The position numbers were made by a program, and so were the translations under genes. Positions 1 through 7,275 of a stretch of DNA of 13,410 nucleotides are shown one piece after another. The DNA lies in contig JALCCG010000367.1 of assembly GCA_023212695.1 (NCBI GenBank), positions 5,003 to 18,412 on the forward strand, read 5' to 3'. The DNA is from Sporisorium sorghi. Its lineage: Eukaryota > Basidiomycota > Ustilaginomycetes > Ustilaginales > Ustilaginaceae. Numbering within the stretch: position 1 is the first letter of the stretch; the number at the start of each line of letters is the position of its first letter. The notes below the pieces were generated by a model. The model was not told where the DNA came from. It worked only from the letters and a program-made list of their open reading frames with translations, and searched no databases.

Positions 1-51
1 CCCTCCCACCTTCTCTCCGCCTCTTCCCCCGTGCCCGGTGTTTTGGTGGGT

Positions 52-96
<45 letters not shown>
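52..96. repeat. Poly-G tract, 45 bases
   Basis: An uninterrupted run of 45 G's begins just after a G/T-rich stretch and ends about 150 bases before the probable start of the bHLH gene. It would lie in the promoter, the leader or a leader intron of that gene. G runs this long can form quadruplexes and are prone to length errors in sequencing, so the exact length should not be trusted. Confidence 0.95.
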
Positions 97-97
<1 letters not shown>

Positions 98-246
98 CGA
101 ACATGCCCCTCTCCCTGAAAGGATGCCGTCTTATAGCCAAGGGTCTGGTTCTGTTTCGTGTGTGTCGTCCGTCCCTTTGAGTGCTCTACCATCACCTGCT
201 CGTACAGCCACACCATCTCCAACATCCGCTCTCCCCACCTTGCAGG
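97..246 (+). promoter_or_regulatory. Leader of the bHLH gene with upstream ATGs and a likely 3' splice site
   Basis: Two ATGs (103 and 123) precede the chosen start at 247. The one at 103 opens a 25-codon uORF ending at 180. The one at 123 opens a frame that overlaps the main start out of frame. Just before 247 is a pyrimidine-rich stretch ending in CAG at 243-245, with a branch-like CCAAC about 24 bases earlier, which looks like a 3' splice site. One consistent model has a donor GTGTGT at 158, so that an exon from ATG 123 joins in frame (…SVS then MTSPKRK) and adds 12 residues. Another model has a leader intron spanning the poly-G. The sequence alone cannot decide between them. Confidence 0.45.
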
Positions 247-1524
247 ATGACCTCACCCAAAAGAAAGAGCGCTGCAGGCAGCTCATCCCCCGACCACATC
301 GACAACGGTGAGCAGCTGCTCAACAAGGACGGCACACGTCGCAAATCGCGCGTGTTACGACGCAAGACGGACCACTCGATCATCGAGCGACGCCGAAGAG
401 AAAAGATCAACGAGAAGCTCGTCGCCCTTCAGAACATTGTCCCCGCCTGTCGAAAAGAGTGTCAAGACCTCTTTGAACGCAAATTCGCCACACCTCTGCG
501 CGCAACGGACGACAATGAGGCACGCGGAGCCACAGCGACGAAGCGCGATGCAAAGCGCAAGCGGGACGAGGAGAGGCTCGACAAGGCTAAAGCAGAGATG
601 AGCGAGAAGATCCGCACGAACATGGTGCTCGAGAAGCTGTGCATTATCAGCCATACGCTCGACTTTGTGGTCAAGCTGCAGGAGGAGAACAGGGCGTTGC
701 GGGCGCTGTGCGAGTGCCGGGCTGGCCGCCGGGCTTCGATCCATAGCGAAGTTGAGTTGGAGGAGCACTATCGCAGCGCTCACAGCAACGAGGAGCAGGA
801 AGAGGTTTCGCTGCAGGACAACGTCGACGAGAAGCTCGGATCGCCTACCTCATCTGATCTCGATGGTGCTGTAGGAGAAGAGAAGGAGAGGCCGACCAAG
901 CGGCGGCTGCACTGGGGCAGTGACGACGTCCGCGAAGCATCGATTCGTCATGATACTTGCCGCCACAAGCACTGTGACCGTGCCGATGTCGAGGCTTGTG
1001 GTCAGCAACCTCGTTCGGTGTCGATGGAACGAGACACCGTACGTGAAGCTGTCAGCGAGAGCAAGTGCCTAGTTCTATCACCACCTCAAGGATCGAATCG
1101 CGCTCAGCTCCCACTCCCACCTTGCAGCTCTTCTGGCTCTGACACGAGCTCGAGCTCGTGCCACTCGTTCTGCCGAACACGCCACTCGTGCTGTCGAGAT
1201 GAAGAGCACGAGGTCTCCGAAGTGTCTTCCGAGGCGTCTGACGACCTCACTTCGCCTCCTCCTCCTCCTCCTCCTCCTCCTCCTCCCGCTAAGACTTGGC
1301 CAGCGATGGCTTCCACCAACCACGTCGCCTACCTTGGTCGTCCACAGCGACTCCCACCCATCGGCAACCTCGGCTTGCCCAACAAGCAGGACACGCTTGC
1401 TTCTCTTGCTTCGCTGTACCGTAGAGAGCTGCCACCAGCCTCTGCCTCGAGACCGTTCCGTCCGTTGTCTCTGTATACTTCTTCGCATGCACCAGCTCCT
1501 GCGTTGCTAGGCAACAAGCCGTAA
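247..1524 (+). CDS. bHLH transcription factor with an expanded loop
   Basis: This is a probable nuclear DNA-binding regulator of 425 residues. The basic region is at about residues 39-52, with the signature H43…E47-R48…R50-R51 that in bHLH proteins contacts E-box DNA (CANNTG). R51 is at the position that favours CACGTG-type sites. Helix 1 runs to about residue 66. The loop is unusually long (about 67-120) and rich in Lys, Arg and Glu. Helix 2 follows at about 125-145 (NMVLEKLCIISHTLDFVVKL) and runs into a short leucine-containing extension. The C-terminal two thirds are low complexity: Ser- and acid-rich stretches, a Cys/His-containing part and 11 consecutive prolines. ATG 247 is chosen because it sits right after a likely splice acceptor and no intron is needed downstream; an upstream coding exon from ATG 123 is possible. 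The class is secure, but the target genes are unknown and I cannot assign an orthologue. Confidence 0.85.
   Translation: MTSPKRKSAAGSSSPDHIDNGEQLLNKDGTRRKSRVLRRKTDHSIIERRRREKINEKLVALQNIVPACRKECQDLFERKFATPLRATDDNEARGATATKRDAKRKRDEERLDKAKAEMSEKIRTNMVLEKLCIISHTLDFVVKLQEENRALRALCECRAGRRASIHSEVELEEHYRSAHSNEEQEEVSLQDNVDEKLGSPTSSDLDGAVGEEKERPTKRRLHWGSDDVREASIRHDTCRHKHCDRADVEACGQQPRSVSMERDTVREAVSESKCLVLSPPQGSNRAQLPLPPCSSSGSDTSSSSCHSFCRTRHSCCRDEEHEVSEVSSEASDDLTSPPPPPPPPPPPAKTWPAMASTNHVAYLGRPQRLPPIGNLGLPNKQDTLASLASLYRRELPPASASRPFRPLSLYTSSHAPAPALLGNKP
1255..1287 (+). repeat. CCT microsatellite encoding 11 prolines
   Basis: Ten CCT codons followed by one CCC lie inside the bHLH gene and give an uninterrupted run of 11 prolines in the disordered C-terminal part. 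Length variation here stays in frame and would change only the proline count. Confidence 0.95.
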
Positions 1525-1578
1525 TATTCGCAATTGCAGCCAGTCGTAATTTATACTTGAAGAGCCCTTTCGCTGTGT

Positions 1579-1601
1579 CGAAATTTCCAAAAGCCGCGTC
1601 C

Positions 1602-1634
<33 letters not shown>

Positions 1635-1670
1635 GCGGCTCCACACCGGGTATAGTTACCTCAAATTTCG
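1579..1670. repeat. Nested inverted repeats around a 31-base poly-A tract
   Basis: Inner arms AGCCGCGT (1592-1599) and ACGCGGCT (1633-1640) are perfect reverse complements. They flank CCC and a run of 31 A's (1603-1633). Outer arms CGAAATTT (1579-1586) and AAATTTCG (1663-1670) are also perfect reverse complements. The element lies 55 bases past the bHLH stop codon and 120 bases before the tRNA gene. It could be a 3'-end hairpin of the bHLH transcript or the scar of an inserted element. No target-site duplication was recognised. Confidence 0.6.
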
Positions 1671-1792
1671 GTTTTCCCTCGTCTAACATGCAAATCTCAT
1701 CGGAAAAATTCCCGGAAAAAAAAAGTCCCCTATACTTTCTTGTCCCACAATCATTCTTAGCATACACAAGACCACGAAACAGCGTCAGTAGG

Positions 1793-1875
1793 GCGGCTAT
1801 AGTACAGTGGCTAGTACGCTACGTTGTGGAAACGCAAGCCCCGTAGAGACGGATGTTCGATTCTTCCTAGCCGCA
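1793..1875 (+). tRNA. tRNA-His (anticodon GUG) with an 11-base intron
   Basis: The cloverleaf folds by eye. Acceptor GCGGCTA (1793-1799) pairs perfectly with TAGCCGC (1868-1874). The D stem is GTAC/GTAC. The anticodon stem CTACG (1819-1823) pairs with CGTAG (1842-1846), the T loop is TTCGATT and the discriminator base is A1875. The anticodon GTG is at 1826-1828 in the loop TTGTGG…C. The 11 bases at 1830-1840 lie between positions 37 and 38, the usual eukaryotic tRNA intron site, and removing them gives a 7-base loop and a 72-base mature body. The D arm and anticodon region resemble yeast tRNA-His, and A73 fits eukaryotic tRNA-His. Internal A-box (around 1800-1818) and B-box-like (GTTCGATTC, 1855-1863) promoters are present. 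The T stem has one T·T mismatch (1854/1864). The extra 5' G of tRNA-His is normally added after transcription. Confidence 0.9.
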
Positions 1876-1877
1876 GG

Positions 1878-1890
1878 TTTTTCTTTTTTT
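1878..1890 (+). terminator. RNA polymerase III terminator of the tRNA-His gene
   Basis: Two bases after the discriminator base comes T5-C-T7 on the coding strand. Four or more T's right after a tRNA gene is the standard Pol III stop signal. Confidence 0.85.
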
Positions 1891-2172
1891 GGACCTTTTT
1901 TCTCTCTGTTTTTCCTGCTTCTCTTTTTTTGGAGCAGCATTTCGTAGCGCTACAGCGTCGATACTGTTGTGACAATTGAGCATTGTTGATGTTGAGGGCG
2001 ATGGACTGTGACAGGAGAGCACGCTCATCGCTCCAAAAGCACACCACGGCATTGCAAGAAGCAGCAGCAACAAGAGGCTCCGTATCAGAACGAGCCGAGC
2101 TGCCCCTGTGTGTATCGTATCGGTCAATTTGCTGCACAGGCAAAAAGTGAGCAGTGCGTTGACTAGAGTTGA

Positions 2173-2241
<69 letters not shown>

Positions 2242-2785
2242 TGCGGAACGGACTGCTGACCCTGTTGACGCTTCTCCGTGGTCTTTTTTTTTTTTTTTTT
2301 CCCTAAGAAAGTTCCCTCTCTGCAACTCCACTCGAAGCAGCAGAACCGGATTTTCGAGGTCCGAACGCAACGCAACGCAACGCAGAGCAAACACACACGC
2401 ACAAGATTTCCAGCCAAAAATCCAATTTCAGAGAGTCAGTCAGGTTGAGCGCCAAACGCGACAAGAAAGTCATCATCATCCACCATCCTTGGTCTGCTCT
2501 TCATCTCATCCATCCCAATACTCTGCAAACCACAACGACGATTGGCGCAACGACAGGCACTTCCTTCTTCCACGTAGCAAACACATCCATCCAGCATTCT
2601 TGCTCCGATCGATCTTCAACGGCGACTCTTTCTGCAATCAGTGCCTGCAATCTCCTTTGCGTCACATCATCTGCTCATCCATCTGTCCAAAAGCATTTAC
2701 AGCATCTGCATCACACCCGGCACCCTTCTTCTTTCAGCATCGACATTTACCTCTTGCAAGCATCCATCCCTCACCTCCAGCTGCC
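1891..2785. other. Gene-free interval: promoter and leader of the membrane-protein gene
   Basis: I see no gene here; long frames on both strands arise from the triplet repeat. The interval holds a (CTG)22 tract, a 17-base T run (2284-2300), about four copies of a CGCAA-type 5-mer (around 2364-2383), and a C/A- and C/T-rich stretch typical of fungal leaders from about 2385 on. No ATG occurs on the + strand between 2281 and 2785, which fits a long 5' untranslated region. Confidence 0.6.
2174..2239. repeat. (CTG)22 trinucleotide repeat
   Basis: There are 22 perfect CTG units on the + strand, which are CAG units on the - strand. The tract lies about 590 bases before the start of the membrane-protein gene and is not inside any convincing gene. 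CTG/CAG tracts of this size can form hairpins and vary in length. Confidence 0.97.
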
Positions 2786-2806
2786 ATGAGTGTATCACGC
2801 ACGTAG
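2786..2806 (+). promoter_or_regulatory. Six-codon upstream ORF (MSVSRT)
   Basis: The ATG at 2786 is the first on this strand after more than 500 ATG-free bases. It has a G at -3 (GCCATGA) and opens a frame of six codons ending in TAG, 19 bases before the ATG at 2826. If the transcript begins upstream, ribosomes would meet this uORF first, so it could damp or condition translation of the membrane-protein gene or favour a later ATG. A role is inferred from position only. Confidence 0.45.
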
Positions 2807-2825
2807 ACATCAATCGCACACTGCG

Positions 2826-4718
2826 ATGTCAACCCACCAATCTCAACCGGTAGCAACCAGCAGCAACGGTGGCGATCAACCAGCAAAGCCTCGGCTTGCT
2901 TCCAACCACAGCACCATGCCTTCTTCCCAACCAAGGCGCCGGAATCACCCAAAATCCTCTACGAAACGCCTCACGACACCCGCTCTGATCGCTCTCTCCC
3001 TCGGCGCATCTTTTGTCGTGGCAAATACGGGCTCATTATCACAAAGATCAACAGTTAGTGATCCGCTCGACAACGAGCTGTCAGCGGTCAGCGATGCGAC
3101 CCCTTTCCACCAAAACACTCCAACAGACCACTTGAACGAGCGCGCCTCAGAACAGGCCGCATCCGACTCTCTCGACCGCCGCAAACACGTCACCTTCCAA
3201 GACCTGGATCAACTACAGGGCTCATCCGGTCTCGACCGCTCACGGCCTCGTGTTCTCACCCTCGACAAGCTGAAAGCAAAATCGCCAGCCGCCCTTCATG
3301 CTGGAAGCACACCCACGGTCGACTTGGATGCTACAGACTCGGACGCATCTTTCATGCCCGCATCTCGACACGATCCGGCACAAAGACCATCCGGCCGCTC
3401 GCGCGCCGCCTACAACCAAGACCTAGTCGGCAAACAGACAGGCAACGGCTACGTCTTCAGCCGTCACCCGGAGCCCGATCTGTCCATCTCCAACGCGGGC
3501 GCAGCGCTGGTCAACCTCTTTTCGCGGCGCGATTCTCCCGTGAGCCGTCCGCCCCTGGTGCCCAACTCGAACTCGAGATTGCTCATTGCGCTCGTGTTTG
3601 TCTGCATCTTTGCCGTCGGTGTTCTGACGCTAGCTGCTCAGCACATATGGAGGAGGCTACAGGCTGCAATTCAGCCGCGCTCGCCGCTCAGGAGGAGGTC
3701 GGGCGACGGTCGGTCGGCTCGCACGCTGCATCGCAGTGACGGCAGCTACACTTCGTTGCATACGAGCTCGCTGTCTGTTCCGTCGTTTGATGAGGAAGAG
3801 GAGCGTATCAAGACGCCGCCGACACTGTCACGGCGCAGCAGTGCAGCGGCAGCGGCGGCCGCGTCTTCATCGTCGGCTACGAGCCCGCTCAACGAACTCG
3901 GCTCCGACTCGGACGACGACTCGGACGACGACGACGACGACGAGGAGCTGGGACGCAAATCCTCGCACGACCTGCACTACCTCGCATTGCCGTTTGGCAT
4001 CGGCATAGGATACAGCTATGCCAACATTGCCGACGGCGGCGATGCACGGACACGCATCTCGAGGCTCGCGGCGAAACGGTCACGCCGCCGGTCTGGGTCG
4101 ACGGTGGCGCATTCGACGGGTGCGCTGCCCATTGCGGGCACGAGTGCGGTGAGCGGTGCAGCGGATGGACTGCGGTCGCGATCGCGCTCGTTCAAGGAGA
4201 TGTGTCGCGATGCGTTTGGGGCTACGACGACGCGCGAGATTGGCATGATTGAGGAGGAAGAGGTGAGGACGGCGGCGGAGGCGGATATGACGACGGTGCC
4301 GACGACGCGGTGGGGGTCGAGTCTGATTTCGTTGGATTTGTCGGGCTCGGAGAGGGGGAGTGGTGCGGTGACGCCGACGGGGCCCAGTGCAGCCGGGATT
4401 CTGCCCACGGCAGCAGCGTCGAGCATCGCGCTCGAGGATCTGACGTCGATGCCATCGTCGGCGAAGGGGCGCTTCTTTGGCGTGGACGGCTCCAGCTCCA
4501 GCGCCGGGCACACACTCATCGATCTCGGTCTAGCAACACCCGAAGTGGCGGTCTCGCATCCGGCCGACAGCATCACGCGACCCGCATCGACACCCGGAGT
4601 GATGCCCTCGCAGCAGGTGGCGCGCCATCCGCAGGTGGAGCAGCTCCGGCGCGAAGGGCGCTCCGAGACGGGCAAGCGTGTGGGCAAGGGCACGCCTACG
4701 AATGCCAAGCTTCACTAG
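2826..4718 (+). CDS. Single-pass membrane protein of unknown function
   Basis: The product is 630 residues. It has a 24-residue transmembrane segment at about 252-275 (LLIALVFVCIFAVGVLTLAA, then QHIW), followed at once by a basic stretch (RRLQ…RSPLRRRSG). That pattern predicts a cytoplasmic C-terminal half. A second, shorter hydrophobic segment at about 52-66 (PALIALSLGASFVVA), preceded by many Lys and Arg, could be a signal peptide or signal anchor. The C-terminal half is low complexity: Ala/Ser runs, an acidic Asp/Glu block near 359-375, and Ser/Thr/Gly-rich sequence. No enzyme motif is visible. Two starts are plausible: ATG 2826, used here, and ATG 2916, which has a stronger CACCATG context and would place the hydrophobic segment at residues 22-36 of a 600-residue protein. 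The gene converges on its neighbour with 188 bases between stop codons. It is a convincing gene, but I do not recognise the family. Confidence 0.75.
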   Translation: MSTHQSQPVATSSNGGDQPAKPRLASNHSTMPSSQPRRRNHPKSSTKRLTTPALIALSLGASFVVANTGSLSQRSTVSDPLDNELSAVSDATPFHQNTPTDHLNERASEQAASDSLDRRKHVTFQDLDQLQGSSGLDRSRPRVLTLDKLKAKSPAALHAGSTPTVDLDATDSDASFMPASRHDPAQRPSGRSRAAYNQDLVGKQTGNGYVFSRHPEPDLSISNAGAALVNLFSRRDSPVSRPPLVPNSNSRLLIALVFVCIFAVGVLTLAAQHIWRRLQAAIQPRSPLRRRSGDGRSARTLHRSDGSYTSLHTSSLSVPSFDEEEERIKTPPTLSRRSSAAAAAAASSSSATSPLNELGSDSDDDSDDDDDDEELGRKSSHDLHYLALPFGIGIGYSYANIADGGDARTRISRLAAKRSRRRSGSTVAHSTGALPIAGTSAVSGAADGLRSRSRSFKEMCRDAFGATTTREIGMIEEEEVRTAAEADMTTVPTTRWGSSLISLDLSGSERGSGAVTPTGPSAAGILPTAAASSIALEDLTSMPSSAKGRFFGVDGSSSSAGHTLIDLGLATPEVAVSHPADSITRPASTPGVMPSQQVARHPQVEQLRREGRSETGKRVGKGTPTNAKLH

Positions 4719-4906
4719 ATTTTCTTTGTTCATGACTCTGTACTTTCGACGCGTTGAGTTGCAATGACATGCATGCTGTTGAACGCGATGATAGGTGAGT
4801 GCGGCTTCCATTCCCGAGCTGTGTGGTGTGGTGCGGGGAGAGAGAGAGAGAGAGATGTACTTGACAGTGTCCGTGAATAATCATGATCTTGTTGGTGAGT
4901 GCAGGG
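4719..4906. other. Convergent intergenic stretch with (GA)9
   Basis: These 188 bases separate the stop codons of two convergent genes and must hold both 3' ends. They contain nine GA units at 4838-4855. No gene is seen. Confidence 0.6.
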
Positions 4907-5644
4907 CTACTGGACGACGCACGACCTCTGGCCGTCCGCTGGTCCCTCTCCACCACCGCTTCCCGAAGCGCCCTCGTCGTACTCCTTGATCGTAATACTG
5001 CCGTGGCGGTTGGTCACGGTGCACGTATCGCCTCTCAGGCCCGATGCGGTGGAGGGGACGATCTTTGCGGTGCCTCTGTGCTTGTGCGGGGGGTTGTCGA
5101 GCGACTTGAAGCGGTGCTGCATATGTTTCGACACCTTGAGCGTTCCTGTTTCCGACGACCAATTGAGCAATCCCGAAAAGCTGGTGGGGAGGTGGATGGT
5201 GATGTTGCCGTTGAACGATTTCGCGCGGATGCTGAGCGGGCGTGCGCCATGGTACGCCGGCACAGAGAGCGAGATCGACCCGCCGACCGAGCTCGTCTTG
5301 GCGCTGATCAGGATCGGCTTCATCGACCCTCCCTCCGAATTCGTCGCCTTGGATTCGCGGACGACATGCACCACCGCCTGGATCGGACTCGACTTGGTCA
5401 CCAGCACACACGACGCCGCATTCTCCTCCTCATCCACGCTGCGCGGTCGGTCGTATATCGGCGGATTCGCGTCCGGCGCAGACGCCCCAATCGCAAGCGT
5501 CTTTTTGATCGAGGCGTTCGGCCAGTCAATGTAGATGTGCCGGTGCGCTTTGAGCGAGCCGCCCGCAGCAACGCCGGCGTTCTGCGGCTTCCATAAAGCT
5601 GCGAGGCGCTCGCGCTCTTCTTCCCGTTCGTCGATCGATGACAT
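4907..5644 (-). CDS. DUF7330-like protein with a C-terminal CaaX box (CVVQ)
   Basis: The product is 245 residues. The middle and C-terminal parts (about 80-225) are a series of short beta-strand-like segments of the kind I associate with fungal DUF7330: ILISAKTSSVGGSISLSV, then RPLSIRAKSFNGNITIHLPTSF, then a GD-T-TVTNRHGSITIKEYDE ending. DUF7330 has no known function. After a Gly/Ser-rich linker the protein ends Arg-Ser-Cys-Val-Val-Gln. Cys at position -4, two aliphatic residues and a terminal Gln make a CaaX box of the farnesylated type, so membrane attachment is predicted. No signal peptide or transmembrane segment is seen. The start is the only ATG in the frame; the frame stays open 51 codons further upstream but without ATG. 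The name rests on remembered family patterns, not a search. Confidence 0.75.
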   Translation of the reverse strand: MSSIDEREEERERLAALWKPQNAGVAAGGSLKAHRHIYIDWPNASIKKTLAIGASAPDANPPIYDRPRSVDEEENAASCVLVTKSSPIQAVVHVVRESKATNSEGGSMKPILISAKTSSVGGSISLSVPAYHGARPLSIRAKSFNGNITIHLPTSFSGLLNWSSETGTLKVSKHMQHRFKSLDNPPHKHRGTAKIVPSTASGLRGDTCTVTNRHGSITIKEYDEGASGSGGGEGPADGQRSCVVQ

Positions 5645-5783
5645 TGGTGGTGGAGTGGTCCGGCGTCGAGCAGAGGTGCTTGTGGCGAGCGCGATGTATG
5701 ATGGTGGACGATGATCGTTGAGAGGATGGGTGGATCGTCTGCAGCCAGGAAGCAGCGTCAGGGTCCGACGAGCTTGGCCCAGC

Positions 5784-5811
5784 TGCGCACTGCGCACTGC
5801 GCACTGCGCAC
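5784..5811. repeat. Four tandem copies of the 7-bp unit TGCGCAC
   Basis: Four perfect head-to-tail copies lie 140-167 bases upstream of the DUF7330-like gene start. Each copy contains the 6-bp palindrome TGCGCA. The position fits a promoter or leader element, either a cluster of binding sites or a plain minisatellite. A 10-base T run follows at 5820-5829. Confidence 0.9.
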
Positions 5812-5829
5812 TCTGAGACTTTTTTTTTT

Positions 5830-7212
5830 AGAGCTGCCCTGCACCCGATCCAGTCTTTAGAGAACACACGCAGGTTCTTTCTGCCTCCTTTTTCGACAAA
5901 AACATGTTGCCGGCGATGCCGAATAAGCTTATTTTCCGCCTCGACAGAACCGACCCGAAAACACTGAAAGAAAACGCCCGCTCACTCAGCACCCTGCAGC
6001 TCGGCGCTCTAACAAGGCTAAGAATTTTGAAGGGACGCCTCGGGTGCAGATCTCCAAACCAAAATCACATGCAGAGTCAGTCACACTTCTCACTCGCGTT
6101 GTGATGGCGTCTGTGATTCGTCGTTGCGCTTCTTCGCGAATCACACTCCTATCACATGGAGAGAACGCAAGCATGCATGTCAGTGCACGAGCGGGACCAG
6201 GGTGCGTCACAACAAAGTTCACAAGCTTGCATTGACGTGGTCTGACTCCTTGGCATCTCGCAATTCGTGTGCGTTGATTGATTGGATCGAGCGCTTCTGC
6301 TTCAGCTGAAACCTTTCACTTGCTCTTGTTCCTCTCACCTCGTCACGTTGCCGACGTCGTTTCCGCTCTCAACGCCGCGCTATAATCACACGTCATTCCA
6401 GTACTGCTAACAGGAAGAGCCGACTGGATGGCGTTCCTATTGTCTTCATCCAGGAGCGCAACTTTGGTGCTTGGAAAGACACCAGAGGGATGATCGCGAT
6501 CGCCATCGAGCTGCGAGAGTGCTTCTGCGACCGTCTACCGGCCCATCTGCTCACAGGTCTCCTTCGACTTTGCATCCTACACATGATTGTGGCTTGCAAG
6601 ATTGAGCTCCACGCGTGGCTCGCTGCGCAGTGTTGAGCCGCAGAGCAGCAGCAGCATCGAGCACTGAGACTCGGTCAGGCGCAAGATGATGGACCGTGGC
6701 GAGTCGGTGTCCAAGTCAGCCCGACATGTGCCTTGAGCTCCATCGACGTCGAGCGTTGGTTACCATACACAACCTCCTCAACTCTCATCTAGCCAAGGCT
6801 CTCGAGTCGCTATCAGACAAGTCCCTCAACAACCGCACAAGCTGTAGAAAAAGTGTTCAAGGCATGGGTATATTGACAACCAACTTGTCGTTTTGGAGTG
6901 TCCAAGACTAGAAATACAGGAAACCAAGAGCCGCACCGACGGATAGCGAGTAGAGACAGAGAGCAGAAGCCACGATCGAGAGTAACAATACAAAAAAAAA
7001 AAAAGGGGCCACGTCGAGAGATGAGGAGAGAGATAAGCGAGCGTGAGAAGGCAGAAGTGCTGCCGGTTGGGGATACAGTAGAGACAGTGTTGGAAAGTGG
7101 AGCGAGTGGTGCGCCGATGGCGCAATAGGCCGGCCAGCCGACTCGAGTTGAAGAGAGGGTTGCGACAATGACGAGACAGAGACGGTGACGACGATGCAGG
7201 AGAGAACGATGC

Positions 7213-7216
<4 letters not shown>
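5830..7216. other. Gene-free interval between the DUF7330-like and Zn2Cys6 genes
   Basis: About 1.4 kb contains only short frames with no family resemblance and no consistent codon bias. It must hold the promoter of the DUF7330-like gene at its left end and 3' sequence of the Zn2Cys6 gene at its right end. Besides an inverted repeat at 6113-6144 it has a 13-base A run (6992-7004). Nothing else was recognised. Confidence 0.5.
6113..6144. repeat. Short inverted repeat, 8-bp arms
   Basis: GTGATTCG (6113-6120) and CGAATCAC (6137-6144) are perfect reverse complements separated by 16 bases. It could be a paired binding site or a hairpin. GTGATTCG-like words seem common in smut intergenic DNA from general familiarity, but this was not counted. 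Confidence 0.6.

Positions 7217-7254
<38 letters not shown>
7217..7254. repeat. (GA)19 dinucleotide repeat
   Basis: Nineteen GA units end 21 bases past the stop codon of the Zn2Cys6 gene. On that gene's strand they read as a CT tract in the 3' untranslated region. Confidence 0.95.
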
Positions 7255-7260
<6 letters not shown>

Positions 7261-7275
7261 TACCGATCAAAATTT

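Noticed and set aside
1507..1767. - strand frame across the A31 element
   Set aside because: Its core is a poly-Phe run from the homopolymer, and the rest shows no family.
1867..2394. - strand frames with poly-Ser or poly-Ala runs over the CTG tract, overlapping the tRNA
   Set aside because: Triplet-repeat artefacts with no protein family, partly covering the tRNA gene.
2108..2806. 232-codon + strand frame with a long poly-Leu run
   Set aside because: It is produced by the CTG repeat and has no ATG at its start. Its last six codons are the separate MSVSRT uORF.
4016..4708. 230-codon - strand frame opposite the membrane-protein gene
   Set aside because: Shadow of a GC-rich coding strand; the + strand gene has the transmembrane segment, start context and full-length frame.
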